DNA of 64,000 bases from an uncultured bacterium (GCA_949300025.1 CASGCS010000011.1:31977-95976); one strand, 5' to 3'. Positions 47,034 through 55,702 are shown, numbered from the stretch's first letter. Notes: generated by a model not told the origin, from the letters alone. Numbers and translations are program-made.

Positions 47034-47041
47034 TAAATTTG
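47034..47041 (+). promoter_or_regulatory. -7 box of the RyR-channel operon
   Basis: TAAATTTG lies 21 nt before the ATG at 47063. The GAGAG just before the start codon may serve as a weak ribosome-binding site. Confidence 0.5.
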
Positions 47042-47062
47042 GCGCATTGAAAAACGAGAGTG

Positions 47063-49159
47063 ATGACAAAGGATATTTTCAGACGCAGAATCGAGTGGGA
47101 CAGGAAACTTATACAGGGGAAATTTTCCACCATTCTGCGCATTTTTGCCGTTGTGATGTGCCTGCCGCTTTTCGTATGGCTATGCCTCTGTTTTCTGGAG
47201 GCGGCCGGCCTGTTCAGCCCTGACGAACTGTCGACAGAAGGGGGGCTTGAAATGGACAGACCCCCGCTATGGTGGTCTGTACTCTACCATTTCATAGACC
47301 CCGGCAACCAGAATATGACCTATGGGTTCGGACGGGCGGTGGGTCTGCTGCTGGCCATATCGGGCGGAATTTTCATGAACGGGATTCTCATCTCCTCCAT
47401 AGTGGGATGGTACGACAGATATGTCGACAAATGGAGATGCGGGCTGGCCAGATATGACGCCACTCTGAAGAGAAGCAGATTCATGGTAATAATCGGGGCG
47501 CATGAATCTGTCCCGTCGATAATACGCCAGCTTCTTGCCAGAAGCGAAAAGCCGGACTACATAATAGTCCAGACCAGCGGCAATGTAGAGGAGCTGCGCA
47601 GCAGACTTGTCTCGTTTCTCAGGCCTGATGAAGAGAAAAAGACAGTAATATATGCAGGAGACCGTACTTCTGAAGATGACCTGAAAGAGCTTCACCCCGA
47701 ATGGGCCATGGAACTTTTCATCCTTGGAGAGAGCGTTGAGCAGAACTGCGAGAGCAACCACGACGCACTCAACCTTACAGCCCTGCAGGCAATTGCAAAA
47801 ATATTGGCAGGAGCGGACAAAACGGTGCAAGGCCACAGGCTCACCTGCCGTCTGCTTTTCGAATATCAGACCTCATTTTCAATATTCCAGTATTCAGACA
47901 TAAGCAACCTGATTCGCCGGGTAATAGATTTCAGGCCCATGAACTTCTACGAACTCTGGGCCCAAAGGGTTTTCGTAAACAGATCTCTTACTGAAAGCGC
48001 GCTCAAGGCATCGGAGTACCTTCCGCTCGAGGGAGAACACCCGATTGGTGCAGATTCAGAAGAGACGGTACATCTTGTAATTGCAGGAATGTCACGCATG
48101 GGTGTGGCCCTTGCAATCGAGGCGGCACACCTGGCCCACTATCCCAATTTCGTAAAATCCCCCGCAAAAAGAAGCAGAATCACATTCATAGACACAGACT
48201 GCAGCCGGGAGCGGAAATACTTCCAGGGACGTTTCAAGGAGCTGTTTTCGCTATGCAGGTGGAGAGAGGTGACAAGAACCGACGATATTTCCCTCCTTGC
48301 ATCTGAAGATGGATGGCATAACGACAGCCCCGGGGAGAAGAGAAGCCACCTCGGAAAGGATTTCATTGATGTGGAGTGGGAATTTGTAGAGAGGGGTATA
48401 GAAGAGAGGGAGATACACGATTTTCTCCATGATGCGGCCACAATCCCGCACAGAAGGCTGACTGTGGCAATCTGTCTTCCCGACGACAACCGGAGCGTAG
48501 CCTCCGCAATATACCTCCCGGAAAGTGTCTATGAAAGGGCTGTCGGGGTACTTGTCTATCAATATCACAACTCAGCCATAATAGACAGCATCTCAAGGAA
48601 CAATGTCAGGAATCTATACTACCGGAATCTCAAGGCGTTCGGCATGGCAAGAGAGGCATACAGCGACACCATGGTGCGCACCCAGGAGAAAATCGCTGCA
48701 ATACTGGACAACCAGTACGGGAAGATGTATGAGAATGTGAAAAGGGAACTTGCAGTTGCAGAGGTAAATGTAGAGGCAACCCGGGGCAAGTCTGCCATTG
48801 CCAAATATTGGAGCAATCTCTACAACGCAAACTCCATCTGGTCCAAATTGCGGAGCATAGGTTACTGTGGAGAAGAGAGGCTCGACAGAGACGATGTGGA
48901 GGTTCTTTCAAAAACAGAGCATAACCGCTGGGTTATGGAGCAGTTGCTTATGCGATACCGCGCCCTCACTCCTCAAGAGCAGAAAAGGGCTGCCGGGAAT
49001 CAGGAGTACAAGGAGGAGTTGAAGGGATGCAAAATGGCCCACCTCGATATATGCTCGTCGGAGCGCCTGCGCGAAGTGGATCCGGATGTAACATGTTTCG
49101 ATGAAGGGTTCATCAAGATTTTACCCGATATTTTAAAATCAGTCAATGAAAATGAATAA
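47063..49159 (+). CDS. CASTOR/POLLUX-like channel with NAD-binding and C-terminal RyR domain
   Basis: A 698-residue membrane protein. Residues 24-46 and 91-115 are transmembrane; between them a re-entrant loop carries DPGNQN (79-84), which resembles the selectivity filter of CASTOR/POLLUX/DMI1 channels rather than the TVGYG of K+ channels. Then come two Rossmann-like RCK/TrkA-type segments (MVIIGAHESV at 141, VHLVIAGMSRMGVALAIEAA near 335), and at the C-terminus (~615-685) an RyR domain (LSKTEHNRWVMEQLLMRYRAL). A ligand-gated cation channel is inferred; ligand and ion are unknown. GTG 3 nt upstream is an alternative start. Confidence 0.8.
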   Translation: MTKDIFRRRIEWDRKLIQGKFSTILRIFAVVMCLPLFVWLCLCFLEAAGLFSPDELSTEGGLEMDRPPLWWSVLYHFIDPGNQNMTYGFGRAVGLLLAISGGIFMNGILISSIVGWYDRYVDKWRCGLARYDATLKRSRFMVIIGAHESVPSIIRQLLARSEKPDYIIVQTSGNVEELRSRLVSFLRPDEEKKTVIYAGDRTSEDDLKELHPEWAMELFILGESVEQNCESNHDALNLTALQAIAKILAGADKTVQGHRLTCRLLFEYQTSFSIFQYSDISNLIRRVIDFRPMNFYELWAQRVFVNRSLTESALKASEYLPLEGEHPIGADSEETVHLVIAGMSRMGVALAIEAAHLAHYPNFVKSPAKRSRITFIDTDCSRERKYFQGRFKELFSLCRWREVTRTDDISLLASEDGWHNDSPGEKRSHLGKDFIDVEWEFVERGIEEREIHDFLHDAATIPHRRLTVAICLPDDNRSVASAIYLPESVYERAVGVLVYQYHNSAIIDSISRNNVRNLYYRNLKAFGMAREAYSDTMVRTQEKIAAILDNQYGKMYENVKRELAVAEVNVEATRGKSAIAKYWSNLYNANSIWSKLRSIGYCGEERLDRDDVEVLSKTEHNRWVMEQLLMRYRALTPQEQKRAAGNQEYKEELKGCKMAHLDICSSERLREVDPDVTCFDEGFIKILPDILKSVNENE

Positions 49160-49457
49160 TCCTATGGAAAAACAGTATATTCCCTCTCCGGCGGATTTGA
49201 GCGGAGTGGAACTGCCCGATTCTCTTGGAGAACTTACAGAGCAGATTGCCGAAAATGTACATGAAGTATGGGCCAGGGGGCGCGTGGATGAGGGATGGCG
49301 GTACGGAGACAAGCGCGACGATGCCAAAAAACTGCATCCCTGCCTTGTACCGTACAGACTGCTGCCCGAATCCGAAAAGGAGTATGACCGCAACACGGCA
49401 ATCAATACATTGAAGCTTGTTGTCAAACTGGGTTACAGGATAACAAGGGAAAAGTAA
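49146..49457 (+). CDS. Free-standing RyR-domain protein
   Basis: A 103-residue soluble protein that is almost only one RyR domain: VHEVWARGRVDEGWRYGDKRD, then KLHPCLVPYRLLPESEKEYDR and TLKLVVKLGYRI. These blocks are those of the repeat shared by ryanodine receptors and bacterial RyR proteins. It overlaps the channel gene by 14 nt, so both are made together; it may bind the same ligand as the channel's RyR domain or pair with it. Later ATGs at 49152 and 49164 are possible starts. Function not known. Confidence 0.85.
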   Translation: MKMNNPMEKQYIPSPADLSGVELPDSLGELTEQIAENVHEVWARGRVDEGWRYGDKRDDAKKLHPCLVPYRLLPESEKEYDRNTAINTLKLVVKLGYRITREK

Positions 49458-49462
49458 CGTCT

Positions 49463-50410
49463 TTACTTGCGTCTTCGCTTTCTGAAAAGAATGGAGGCTG
49501 CAAGCACGGAAAGGAACATGATGCCCAGCACAACGGCAAGATCCCATGCATTTTCCAGAAGCGGCAGCCTTATATTCATACCGTATATGCCGGAAATAAG
49601 CGTAGGAGGCATGAAAAGCAGGGAAACGAATGCCAGAATTCTCATAATCTTGTTCTGGTCCAGATTGATAAGGCCCAATACCGTATTCTGCATATATTCC
49701 AGCCTTTCAAAACTGAAATTTATATGGTTCAACAGAGAGGATATATCCTTTATGAGCACATTGAGCCGGGAATGGATGTCTCTGGGGAACTTGTCGCTTT
49801 TCAGGATAGCCGAAACCATCCGCTGCTTGTCAATTATATTCTCTCTGACGAGCATGGTATTCTCCTGCAGCTGATTGATATCCAAAAGGAAATCCTCATT
49901 GACGTTTTCTCCCAGACTCACCCGCTTGTTGAACTGCGCTATCTCCTTGCTCATCAACTCTATCATGTCTGCATCAAGGTCTATTCTCCCTTCAAGGATT
50001 GCAACCATTATATGGTAGCCGGTCGGATAGAGCTTGTACGAAAACACGACCTTGCGCTGCATCTCCGTGAATGTGCGCAGCGGAGCCTGCCTTATTGTAA
50101 CCAGTATGCCCTCCGAGATAATGAATGAAACGCCCTCCATGCTGTAGTCGTCAGGGCCGGGAATCATAAAGTTAGTGTTGGCGAATATGGCAGTATCTGT
50201 CTCGGAATAACGCGATGAACTCTCAATCTCCTCCGCCTGCGCACGGCTCTGAAGCGTTGTCTCAAGAAAATCCTCTACGGTACGTTTCTCTTCGCCTGTC
50301 GGTTCAAAGAGATCTATCCACAATACATCATCGAAACCGAGCTCTTCTAACTGTGCGGCTGAGTTTGAGGATACAATATGTCCTTTGGATTTAAAGAATA
50401 TCTCTATCAT
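49463..50410 (-). CDS. corA: CorA-family Mg2+ transporter
   Basis: A 315-residue Mg2+/Co2+ channel: a large cytoplasmic N-terminal domain, a long helix (about 190-250) and two C-terminal membrane helices, with the selectivity motif YGMNI after the first (ISGIYGMNI) and a basic RKRRRK tail. The ATG at 50408-50410 is chosen; the frame extends 10 codons upstream only with a TTG start. Convergent with the RyR gene, with 5 nt between the stops and no terminator visible. Confidence 0.94.
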   Translation of the reverse strand: MIEIFFKSKGHIVSSNSAAQLEELGFDDVLWIDLFEPTGEEKRTVEDFLETTLQSRAQAEEIESSSRYSETDTAIFANTNFMIPGPDDYSMEGVSFIISEGILVTIRQAPLRTFTEMQRKVVFSYKLYPTGYHIMVAILEGRIDLDADMIELMSKEIAQFNKRVSLGENVNEDFLLDINQLQENTMLVRENIIDKQRMVSAILKSDKFPRDIHSRLNVLIKDISSLLNHINFSFERLEYMQNTVLGLINLDQNKIMRILAFVSLLFMPPTLISGIYGMNIRLPLLENAWDLAVVLGIMFLSVLAASILFRKRRRK

Positions 50411-50468
50411 AAAATCAGATTTAATGGTGAATGTCAACAATTTCCGGCAATTATGCCTAAGTTGTGGT

Positions 50469-50573
50469 TCACCATCGGACTTTCGACTTCAACTCCTCCA
50501 GAGCCAAAGCCCACAAGTCACAAACCCTTTCGATTACAAGGTTCTCCAATTTATATGACATATTCAGAATCAT
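50469..50573 (-). CDS. Possible 34-residue leader peptide upstream of corA
   Basis: A short frame (MILNMSYKLENLVIERVCD..., ending ...LKSKVRW) lies between a clear TACCTTTG box and corA. The ATG falls where transcription should start, so translation would be leaderless; a second ATG 12 nt inside is also in frame. The peptide is amphipathic with two tryptophans and no known motif. An imperfect AACCCTT/AAGGTT hairpin lies within it. It could be a small protein, a regulatory leader or chance. Confidence 0.4.
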   Translation of the reverse strand: MILNMSYKLENLVIERVCDLWALALEELKSKVRW

Positions 50574-50577
50574 GCCG

Positions 50578-50585
50578 CAAAGGTA
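50578..50585 (-). promoter_or_regulatory. -7 box upstream of the leader ORF and corA
   Basis: TACCTTTG on the minus strand, an exact TAnnTTTG match, 4 nt before the ATG of the short frame and 167 nt before corA. Confidence 0.5.
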
Positions 50586-50614
50586 TGAAAATATTTGTCA
50601 AAAACACCCTGCCT

Positions 50615-51190
50615 CTAACAAATATGTTCTATCAATATCTTTGTTCCTATCAGAATAAGAATTGCTCCGCCTGCAAGCGAAGCCTTGGAACAGAACATTC
50701 CCTTTATCCTTGCCGCTCCGGAGAGTCCGGCAAAGGAGGCGACTGCAGTGACTGCCGCCAGTATCAATATGTCAATCAGAATTCTGAAACCGCTGAATTC
50801 GGTAAAGGCCATGGAAATACCCACCGCAACGGCATCTATGCTGGTTGCCATGGAGAGAAGCAAAAGCTGCCTGCCGTTGAGCAAATCTATCTTTTTCCGC
50901 TCCTCACCGCCCCTTGCAGACTTTATGGAATCTGCAATTATCTTGACTCCCAGCAGAGAAAGGATTGAAAATGCTATCCAGTGATCCCAGGCCGTTATTA
51001 TATGGGCGAAGAGAGAGGCCGTGTACCATCCGGCTGCAAAGAGAGAAGCCTGCATCAGAGCAAACGAGAATATGATTTTTGCCTTTCCCGCTGCTCCTGC
51101 AGAGACAAGAGTCAACCCTCCCGCCAGAGATACAGCAAAGGTATCGAACGAGAGGGTTGCCGCTATAAAAAAGAATTCTATATAATTCAT
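50615..51190 (-). CDS. mntP: Manganese efflux pump MntP
   Basis: A 191-residue inner membrane Mn2+ exporter with six helices. The two conserved aspartate motifs are present: DTFAVSLAGG near the N-terminus and ATSIDAVAVGISMAF in the second half, with a charged middle loop between. Its ATG overlaps the stop of the SSS symporter by 1 nt, so both share a transcript. No yybP-ykoY-type Mn riboswitch was recognised upstream. Confidence 0.93.
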   Translation of the reverse strand: MNYIEFFFIAATLSFDTFAVSLAGGLTLVSAGAAGKAKIIFSFALMQASLFAAGWYTASLFAHIITAWDHWIAFSILSLLGVKIIADSIKSARGGEERKKIDLLNGRQLLLLSMATSIDAVAVGISMAFTEFSGFRILIDILILAAVTAVASFAGLSGAARIKGMFCSKASLAGGAILILIGTKILIEHIC

Positions 51191-52725
51191 TAACTTTTAG
51201 CGCTTTCTACAAGCTTGCCGTTGCGGAAGATGTAGAGGCCCAGGAAAGTGAGAAGGCCGTTGACTATAAGCAGCGTAAAGCCGAGTTCAAAATTAAAGAG
51301 AGCTTTGCAGAGCGAATTGATTACAAAGCAGAGAACGGGAGCTGCAACTGCAATATAGGGAGAAGCCTTATCCTTCACCTTGTATTTGGTAAATATACCA
51401 AAGAAGAACATTCCAAGCAGCGGCCCGTATGTATACGATGCCAGCTTATAGACCAGATTGACCACGGCATCGCTGCTCACTATATAGAGGATAACCATTA
51501 TCACAAAGAAAATGACGGCAAACAGCGCATGTATCTTATTCTTGAATCGCGTCTTCTGGGTGTCGTCCATGTCGGTCCTTGTAGAGAATCTTGCAAAGTC
51601 TATGCAGTAAGAGGTGGTAAGAGAGGTCAGGGCATTGCCGGCACTCGGGTACGAAGCCGAAATCAGACCTATCAGGAAGAAGATTCCCACTCCTATTCCC
51701 AGATACTGGCTGGCAATCGTGGGGAAAATCTCGTCTGTCTTTTCAGCACCTATGGCCGCCATTCCACCGAGCTGCTGCAGATACATGCAGAGCAGCGCAC
51801 CCAGAAGCAGGAAGAAATAGTTGGCGCAAACAGTGATGACACTGGTAGAGTACATGTTCTTTTGTGCAGACTTTATATCCTTGCAGGCCAGACTTTTCTG
51901 TATCATACCCTGGTCGAGGCCGGTCATGGCCACCGTCATGAAAATTCCTGCGATGAACTGTTTTACGGCATTGGTGCCGGAACTCCACTCCCAGTCGAAC
52001 AGCGAGGAGAATTTTGTTCCCGCGATATTCGCATTCTCACCGCCGGCCACTGCCGCCACCATATCTCCAAGCCCCCAGTTCATCTCCTTGCAGATAAAAT
52101 ATATGGAAAGGAATACTGCAAGAAGCATGAAGGTGGTCTGAAGCACGTCTGTCCAGATAATTGTCTTTACTCCACCCTTATATGTGTAGAAATAGAGAAT
52201 CACAAGAAAGACAAAGGCCACTACCGAAAAGAGCAGAATATCGGCAATCGAGTGTGTCTGCCACTCAGGACTCTTGGGAATGAAGGCGTAGAGCACGAGC
52301 GCCACCACATATATTCTCACCGCCGCCCCCAGTATTCTGGAAACCATGAATACAGATGTTCCAGTCTTGTATGAATTCATTCCGAAACGCTCGCCCAGAT
52401 ATGTATAAATCGAAGTCAGGTTCATCCTGTAATAGAGCGGAAGCAGAATCTTGGCTATGAGAATATAGCCTCCCACGAAACCGAAAACCAACGGCATGTA
52501 GTAGAAATTCTGGGACATTACGTTTCCCGGAACGGAGACGAAAGTCACTCCGGAGATGGAGGTGCCCACCATACCGTAGGCAACCACGAACCACGGGGCC
52601 TTCCTGTCGCCTGAAAAGAATGAATTTGCCCCCATTTTTCTCGATGTCAGGTAGGAGATGAAGAACATCAGCGCAACATAGAGAGCAAACGAGAGTATCA
52701 AAAGCCATAATGGAAATTGTTGCAT
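51190..52725 (-). CDS. Sodium:solute symporter, SSS family
   Basis: A 511-residue Na+-coupled transporter with about 13 helices. The first helix and GTSISGVTFVSVPG loop are typical, followed by YTYKGGVKTIIWTDVLQ and GLISASYPSAGNALTSLTTSYCIDF. The substrate is not readable from sequence; lying in the same orientation as recR, murQ and the BadF-type kinase, uptake of MurNAc or another cell-wall sugar is the best inference. Sialic acid or other sugars remain possible. Confidence 0.9.
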   Translation of the reverse strand: MQQFPLWLLILSFALYVALMFFISYLTSRKMGANSFFSGDRKAPWFVVAYGMVGTSISGVTFVSVPGNVMSQNFYYMPLVFGFVGGYILIAKILLPLYYRMNLTSIYTYLGERFGMNSYKTGTSVFMVSRILGAAVRIYVVALVLYAFIPKSPEWQTHSIADILLFSVVAFVFLVILYFYTYKGGVKTIIWTDVLQTTFMLLAVFLSIYFICKEMNWGLGDMVAAVAGGENANIAGTKFSSLFDWEWSSGTNAVKQFIAGIFMTVAMTGLDQGMIQKSLACKDIKSAQKNMYSTSVITVCANYFFLLLGALLCMYLQQLGGMAAIGAEKTDEIFPTIASQYLGIGVGIFFLIGLISASYPSAGNALTSLTTSYCIDFARFSTRTDMDDTQKTRFKNKIHALFAVIFFVIMVILYIVSSDAVVNLVYKLASYTYGPLLGMFFFGIFTKYKVKDKASPYIAVAAPVLCFVINSLCKALFNFELGFTLLIVNGLLTFLGLYIFRNGKLVESAKS

Positions 52726-52749
52726 GTCAAATAAGGTTAATAGGTTATG

Positions 52750-53364
52750 TTAAAATTTAAATATCTGTCTGTTTTCTATGCTCTTTCCGAGCGTAAGTTC
52801 ATCGGCGTACTCCAAATCGTCACCGAAACCGATACCGCGCGCTATGGCAGTTATCTTAATATTCAGCCCCGACAGTTTTTTATACAGGTAAAATGCCGTG
52901 GTTTCACCCTCCATTCCGGTACTGAGAGCAAGAATAACCTCCTGCACCGCTCCCGATTTTACCCGCTCGGCCAGCTTCTCTATCGGCAAATCCGAAGGCC
53001 CGATGCCGTCGATTGGAGAAATTATGCCTCCCAGCACATGATACAGCCCATGGTAGCGGCCTGTCCGCTCTATACTCAATACGTCCCTTACGCTCTCCAC
53101 TACACAGATGACCGAACCGTCCCGCCTGCTGTCTTCACATATCGGGCAGATTTCACTGTCGGTTATCATGTTGCACTGCCTGCAATACCTTACCCCTTTT
53201 CTGAGTTCAGTAAAGGCGCGGGAAAAACGCTCTACGTTTTCAACAGGCTGCTTCAACAGGTGCAGCGCCAGCCGGAGTGCACTCTTGCGCCCGATACCCG
53301 GCAACGAGGCGAACTGCTCCACCGCATTTTCAAGCAACTGCGAGGGATATTCTCCTGCAAACAT
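52750..53364 (-). CDS. recR: Recombination mediator RecR
   Basis: Works with RecF and RecO (recF is at the left edge of this window). The 204-residue protein has a helix-hairpin-helix (LPGIGRKSALRLALHLL), a zinc finger with C61, C64, C73 and C76, and a Toprim domain (SVICVVESVRDVLSIERTG, ALSTGMEGETTAFYL). Length is normal. Its place between the symporter and murQ is not functionally obvious. Confidence 0.96.
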   Translation of the reverse strand: MFAGEYPSQLLENAVEQFASLPGIGRKSALRLALHLLKQPVENVERFSRAFTELRKGVRYCRQCNMITDSEICPICEDSRRDGSVICVVESVRDVLSIERTGRYHGLYHVLGGIISPIDGIGPSDLPIEKLAERVKSGAVQEVILALSTGMEGETTAFYLYKKLSGLNIKITAIARGIGFGDDLEYADELTLGKSIENRQIFKF

Positions 53365-53372
53365 CTGCCCGG

Positions 53373-54188
53373 CTATTTTTTAGAAGCCAGATATGAATCT
53401 ACTGCATCTCTCACCGAGCCATATTTGAGCAACAGAGACTTGGCATACTCATAATCGGTAATTTTTGTCTCGTCCATTATCATCCTGGTTCCGCGGTCTA
53501 CCAGCTTTGCATTGCTGAGTTGCATGTCAACCATCTTGTTACCCTTTACATGCCCCATCTTTATCATAGCCGAGGTAGAGATCATGTTAAGTATGAGTTT
53601 CTGCGCAGTACCCGATTTCATTCTGGTGCTTCCGGTCACAAATTCGGGACCCACTACCGCAACTATGGGAATATCCACCTCCTTTGCTATGGCTGCATCA
53701 GGATTGCAGGTGATGCACGCGGTAAGAAGACCTCTGCTGCGGGCCTCCTTTACGGCTCCAATAACATAAGGGGTTGAACCTGAAGCGGCAATTCCGACAA
53801 CCACGTCGTTTTCTCCTACATGATAGGGCTGCATGTCCGCCCATCCCTGAGCCATGTCATCCTCTGCATTCTCAACAGCCTTGCGAATTGCAGTGTCACC
53901 GCCGGCGATAAGGCCTATGATGAGGTCATAGGGAGCGCCATACGTGGGAGGAATCTCCGATGCGTCGAGTATACCGAGTCTTCCGCTCGTACCTGCACCG
54001 AGATAGAAAAGCCTTCCGCCCTTTTTCATTCTTTCCACAATGCCGTCTACAAGTTTTTCTATTTGCGGGATACAACTCTCCACTGCAACCGGAACCTTCT
54101 TGTCTTCGTTATTCATGTTTTTCAGCAGTTCCGCTGTAGACATCGTATCCAAATTCGAATAGAGAGATGATTGTTCAGTTACTTTCAT
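53373..54188 (-). CDS. murQ: N-acetylmuramic acid 6-phosphate etherase
   Basis: Cleaves D-lactate from MurNAc-6-phosphate to yield GlcNAc-6-phosphate. The 271-residue SIS-fold protein has GRLFYLGAGTSGRLGILDASEIPPTYG with the catalytic glutamate (DASE), ENAEDD, GIAASGSTPYVIGA, TGSTRMKSGTAQKLILNMIST and the C-terminal helical cap. Slightly shorter than E. coli MurQ (298). It is 11 nt downstream of a BadF-type kinase gene, which would supply its substrate. Confidence 0.96.
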   Translation of the reverse strand: MKVTEQSSLYSNLDTMSTAELLKNMNNEDKKVPVAVESCIPQIEKLVDGIVERMKKGGRLFYLGAGTSGRLGILDASEIPPTYGAPYDLIIGLIAGGDTAIRKAVENAEDDMAQGWADMQPYHVGENDVVVGIAASGSTPYVIGAVKEARSRGLLTACITCNPDAAIAKEVDIPIVAVVGPEFVTGSTRMKSGTAQKLILNMISTSAMIKMGHVKGNKMVDMQLSNAKLVDRGTRMIMDETKITDYEYAKSLLLKYGSVRDAVDSYLASKK

Positions 54189-54199
54189 ATATGTATGCT

Positions 54200-55042
54200 T
54201 TAAATTATATTTTTATGATATTCAACCAGACCTTCGATAGGCGTTTTCAATATTTTTCCGATTCTGACCCCTTTGGAGGCAGCTACCTCTTTAAGAATAT
54301 CCTCGTAATAATAGGCGATGGAGCCGACCAGGTTCACATCATAGTTCCTGTAATCATATGAGTAGATATTTCTGGTAAAGAATTCCTCAAAACTGCTTCT
54401 AAGAAGGTTGTCTATATGCGGATGCGAGCGGAACTCGTTTATGAACGGAGAGAAGGAGGCGAGAAAACGGCTCGGAAGCGGCTGTTTGTAAACTTTTTCC
54501 ACAATCTTGGGATAATCGAGATTGTAACGCTTTACGAACTCGTCCTCTATCTCCTTGGGGAGAAGCCCCTTTATAAAGTCTGATACAAGTTTCTTGCCCA
54601 GCACACCGCCGCTGGCCTCATCTCCGAGAATAAAGCCTCCGGCCCTTACATTCCTTACAACCTCCCTGCCGTCGTAGAAACAGGTGTTGGAGCCTGTTCC
54701 CATTATACATGCTATTCCTGCATTATGGCCGCAGAGCGCACGTGCAGCGGCAAGAACATCAGAAGCCGCATGACATACCGCTTTTGGAAAAACCGCCCTG
54801 AAGCAATTGGAAAGCGTCTGCTGGATCTCGTCCGAGAGGACTCCCGCCCCGTAAAAAAAGACATCCCCCACATTTTCCCCCAACTCGGGAAGAAGTTTTG
54901 TCCTGAATAGTTCTATAATATGTTCCGCTGTCTGGAAAACCGGGTTGATACCCTCGGTATGAATACTCTTTACGGTTCCGTCCGGCATCAGAGCCCTCCA
55001 GTCCACCTTGGTAGAACCGCTGTCGGCAATTAATTGTATCAT
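54200..55042 (-). CDS. BadF/BadG-family sugar kinase (MurNAc/GlcNAc kinase-like)
   Basis: A 280-residue ASKHA-fold kinase. Phosphate-1 loop ADSGSTKVDWRAL at the N-terminus, phosphate-2 IACIMGTGSNTCFYDG, then GGFILGDEASGGVLGKKLVSDF and LVGSIAYYYEDIL. This is the N-acetylglucosamine kinase-like branch; with murQ next to it, a MurK-type MurNAc/GlcNAc kinase is likely. Such a pair, plus a symporter, is known for MurNAc salvage in Tannerella, as I recall. A TATTTTTG box lies upstream. Confidence 0.85.
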   Translation of the reverse strand: MIQLIADSGSTKVDWRALMPDGTVKSIHTEGINPVFQTAEHIIELFRTKLLPELGENVGDVFFYGAGVLSDEIQQTLSNCFRAVFPKAVCHAASDVLAAARALCGHNAGIACIMGTGSNTCFYDGREVVRNVRAGGFILGDEASGGVLGKKLVSDFIKGLLPKEIEDEFVKRYNLDYPKIVEKVYKQPLPSRFLASFSPFINEFRSHPHIDNLLRSSFEEFFTRNIYSYDYRNYDVNLVGSIAYYYEDILKEVAASKGVRIGKILKTPIEGLVEYHKNII

Positions 55043-55072
55043 TTAATTTTGCTGTTTATAAGACAATAATTG

Positions 55073-55080
55073 CAAAAATA
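55073..55080 (-). promoter_or_regulatory. -7 box for the kinase-murQ-recR-symporter operon
   Basis: TATTTTTG on the minus strand lies 30 nt before the kinase ATG, separating this transcript from pnuT upstream. Confidence 0.5.
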
Positions 55081-55099
55081 CGAAAAATCCGGATATAAC

Positions 55100-55699
55100 C
55101 TACTTTTTTATAAGCACTCCGCATTTGTGCCAATGATAAAAGCCATAAAGGGCGCATACGGTATAAATCAGGTAGAGAATTGCGGTAAGATAAAGTTCCT
55201 GCGAAAAGAAAAGGTAGGCACTCAAAATGTTCACACATACCCAGACAAGCCACTGGCAGATGTAAGAGCGGCTCAGCCACCATGTAGCCACTATGCTGAG
55301 GGCCGTGGCAAGCGCATCGGCCAAAGGCATGGGGTCACCTGTCATGTTTCTTAAAAACGTAAGCAGTGAAACAAAGACCGCCGCAAAAAGCAGCACGCTC
55401 AGCAGAAGGTCTCTCATTCCAATGTGGCGGTAGATAATCTCATCACCTTTTCCGGCCCCGCGTTCCGCATCTTTTTCCCGGCGCTTTGAGAGCCTCTTGT
55501 CTTCTCTCCACCTGTAGAAGCCGTAAAGGCTCACTGCCGCATAATAGACTTGAAGGCCCATTGCGGCAAAAAGGCTGCTCTCTGCAAATACGATTATGTA
55601 GGCTATGGCGGAAATACCCCCCACAACCCACATAATACTGTTTTGCCTTATCTCAAGTATAAGGTAGAGAAGCCCTGTTATAAAGGCAAAATATTCCAT
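55100..55699 (-). CDS. pnuT: PnuC-family transporter, probably thiamine (PnuT)
   Basis: A 199-residue membrane protein with seven or so helices and the PnuC signature WVVGGISAIAYIIVF, YYAAVSLYGFYRW, LADALATALSIVATWWLSR and LTAILYLIYTVCALYGFYHW. PnuC itself carries nicotinamide riboside. Here the gene is 3 nt downstream of a TonB receptor governed by a TPP riboswitch, so a thiamine-specific PnuT is inferred. A charged loop (about 70-85) is larger than in enterobacterial PnuC. Confidence 0.85.
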   Translation of the reverse strand: MEYFAFITGLLYLILEIRQNSIMWVVGGISAIAYIIVFAESSLFAAMGLQVYYAAVSLYGFYRWREDKRLSKRREKDAERGAGKGDEIIYRHIGMRDLLLSVLLFAAVFVSLLTFLRNMTGDPMPLADALATALSIVATWWLSRSYICQWLVWVCVNILSAYLFFSQELYLTAILYLIYTVCALYGFYHWHKCGVLIKK

Positions 55700-55702
55700 T
55701 TC

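Noticed and set aside
46483..47223. Open frame of 246 residues on the plus strand over the rpsA start
   Set aside because: Antisense to the S1 N-terminus and its promoter; histidine- and tyrosine-rich composition is typical of a shadow frame.
50411..50614. tRNA or known riboswitch upstream of corA
   Set aside because: No cloverleaf could be drawn and no M-box or other known metal riboswitch pattern was found.
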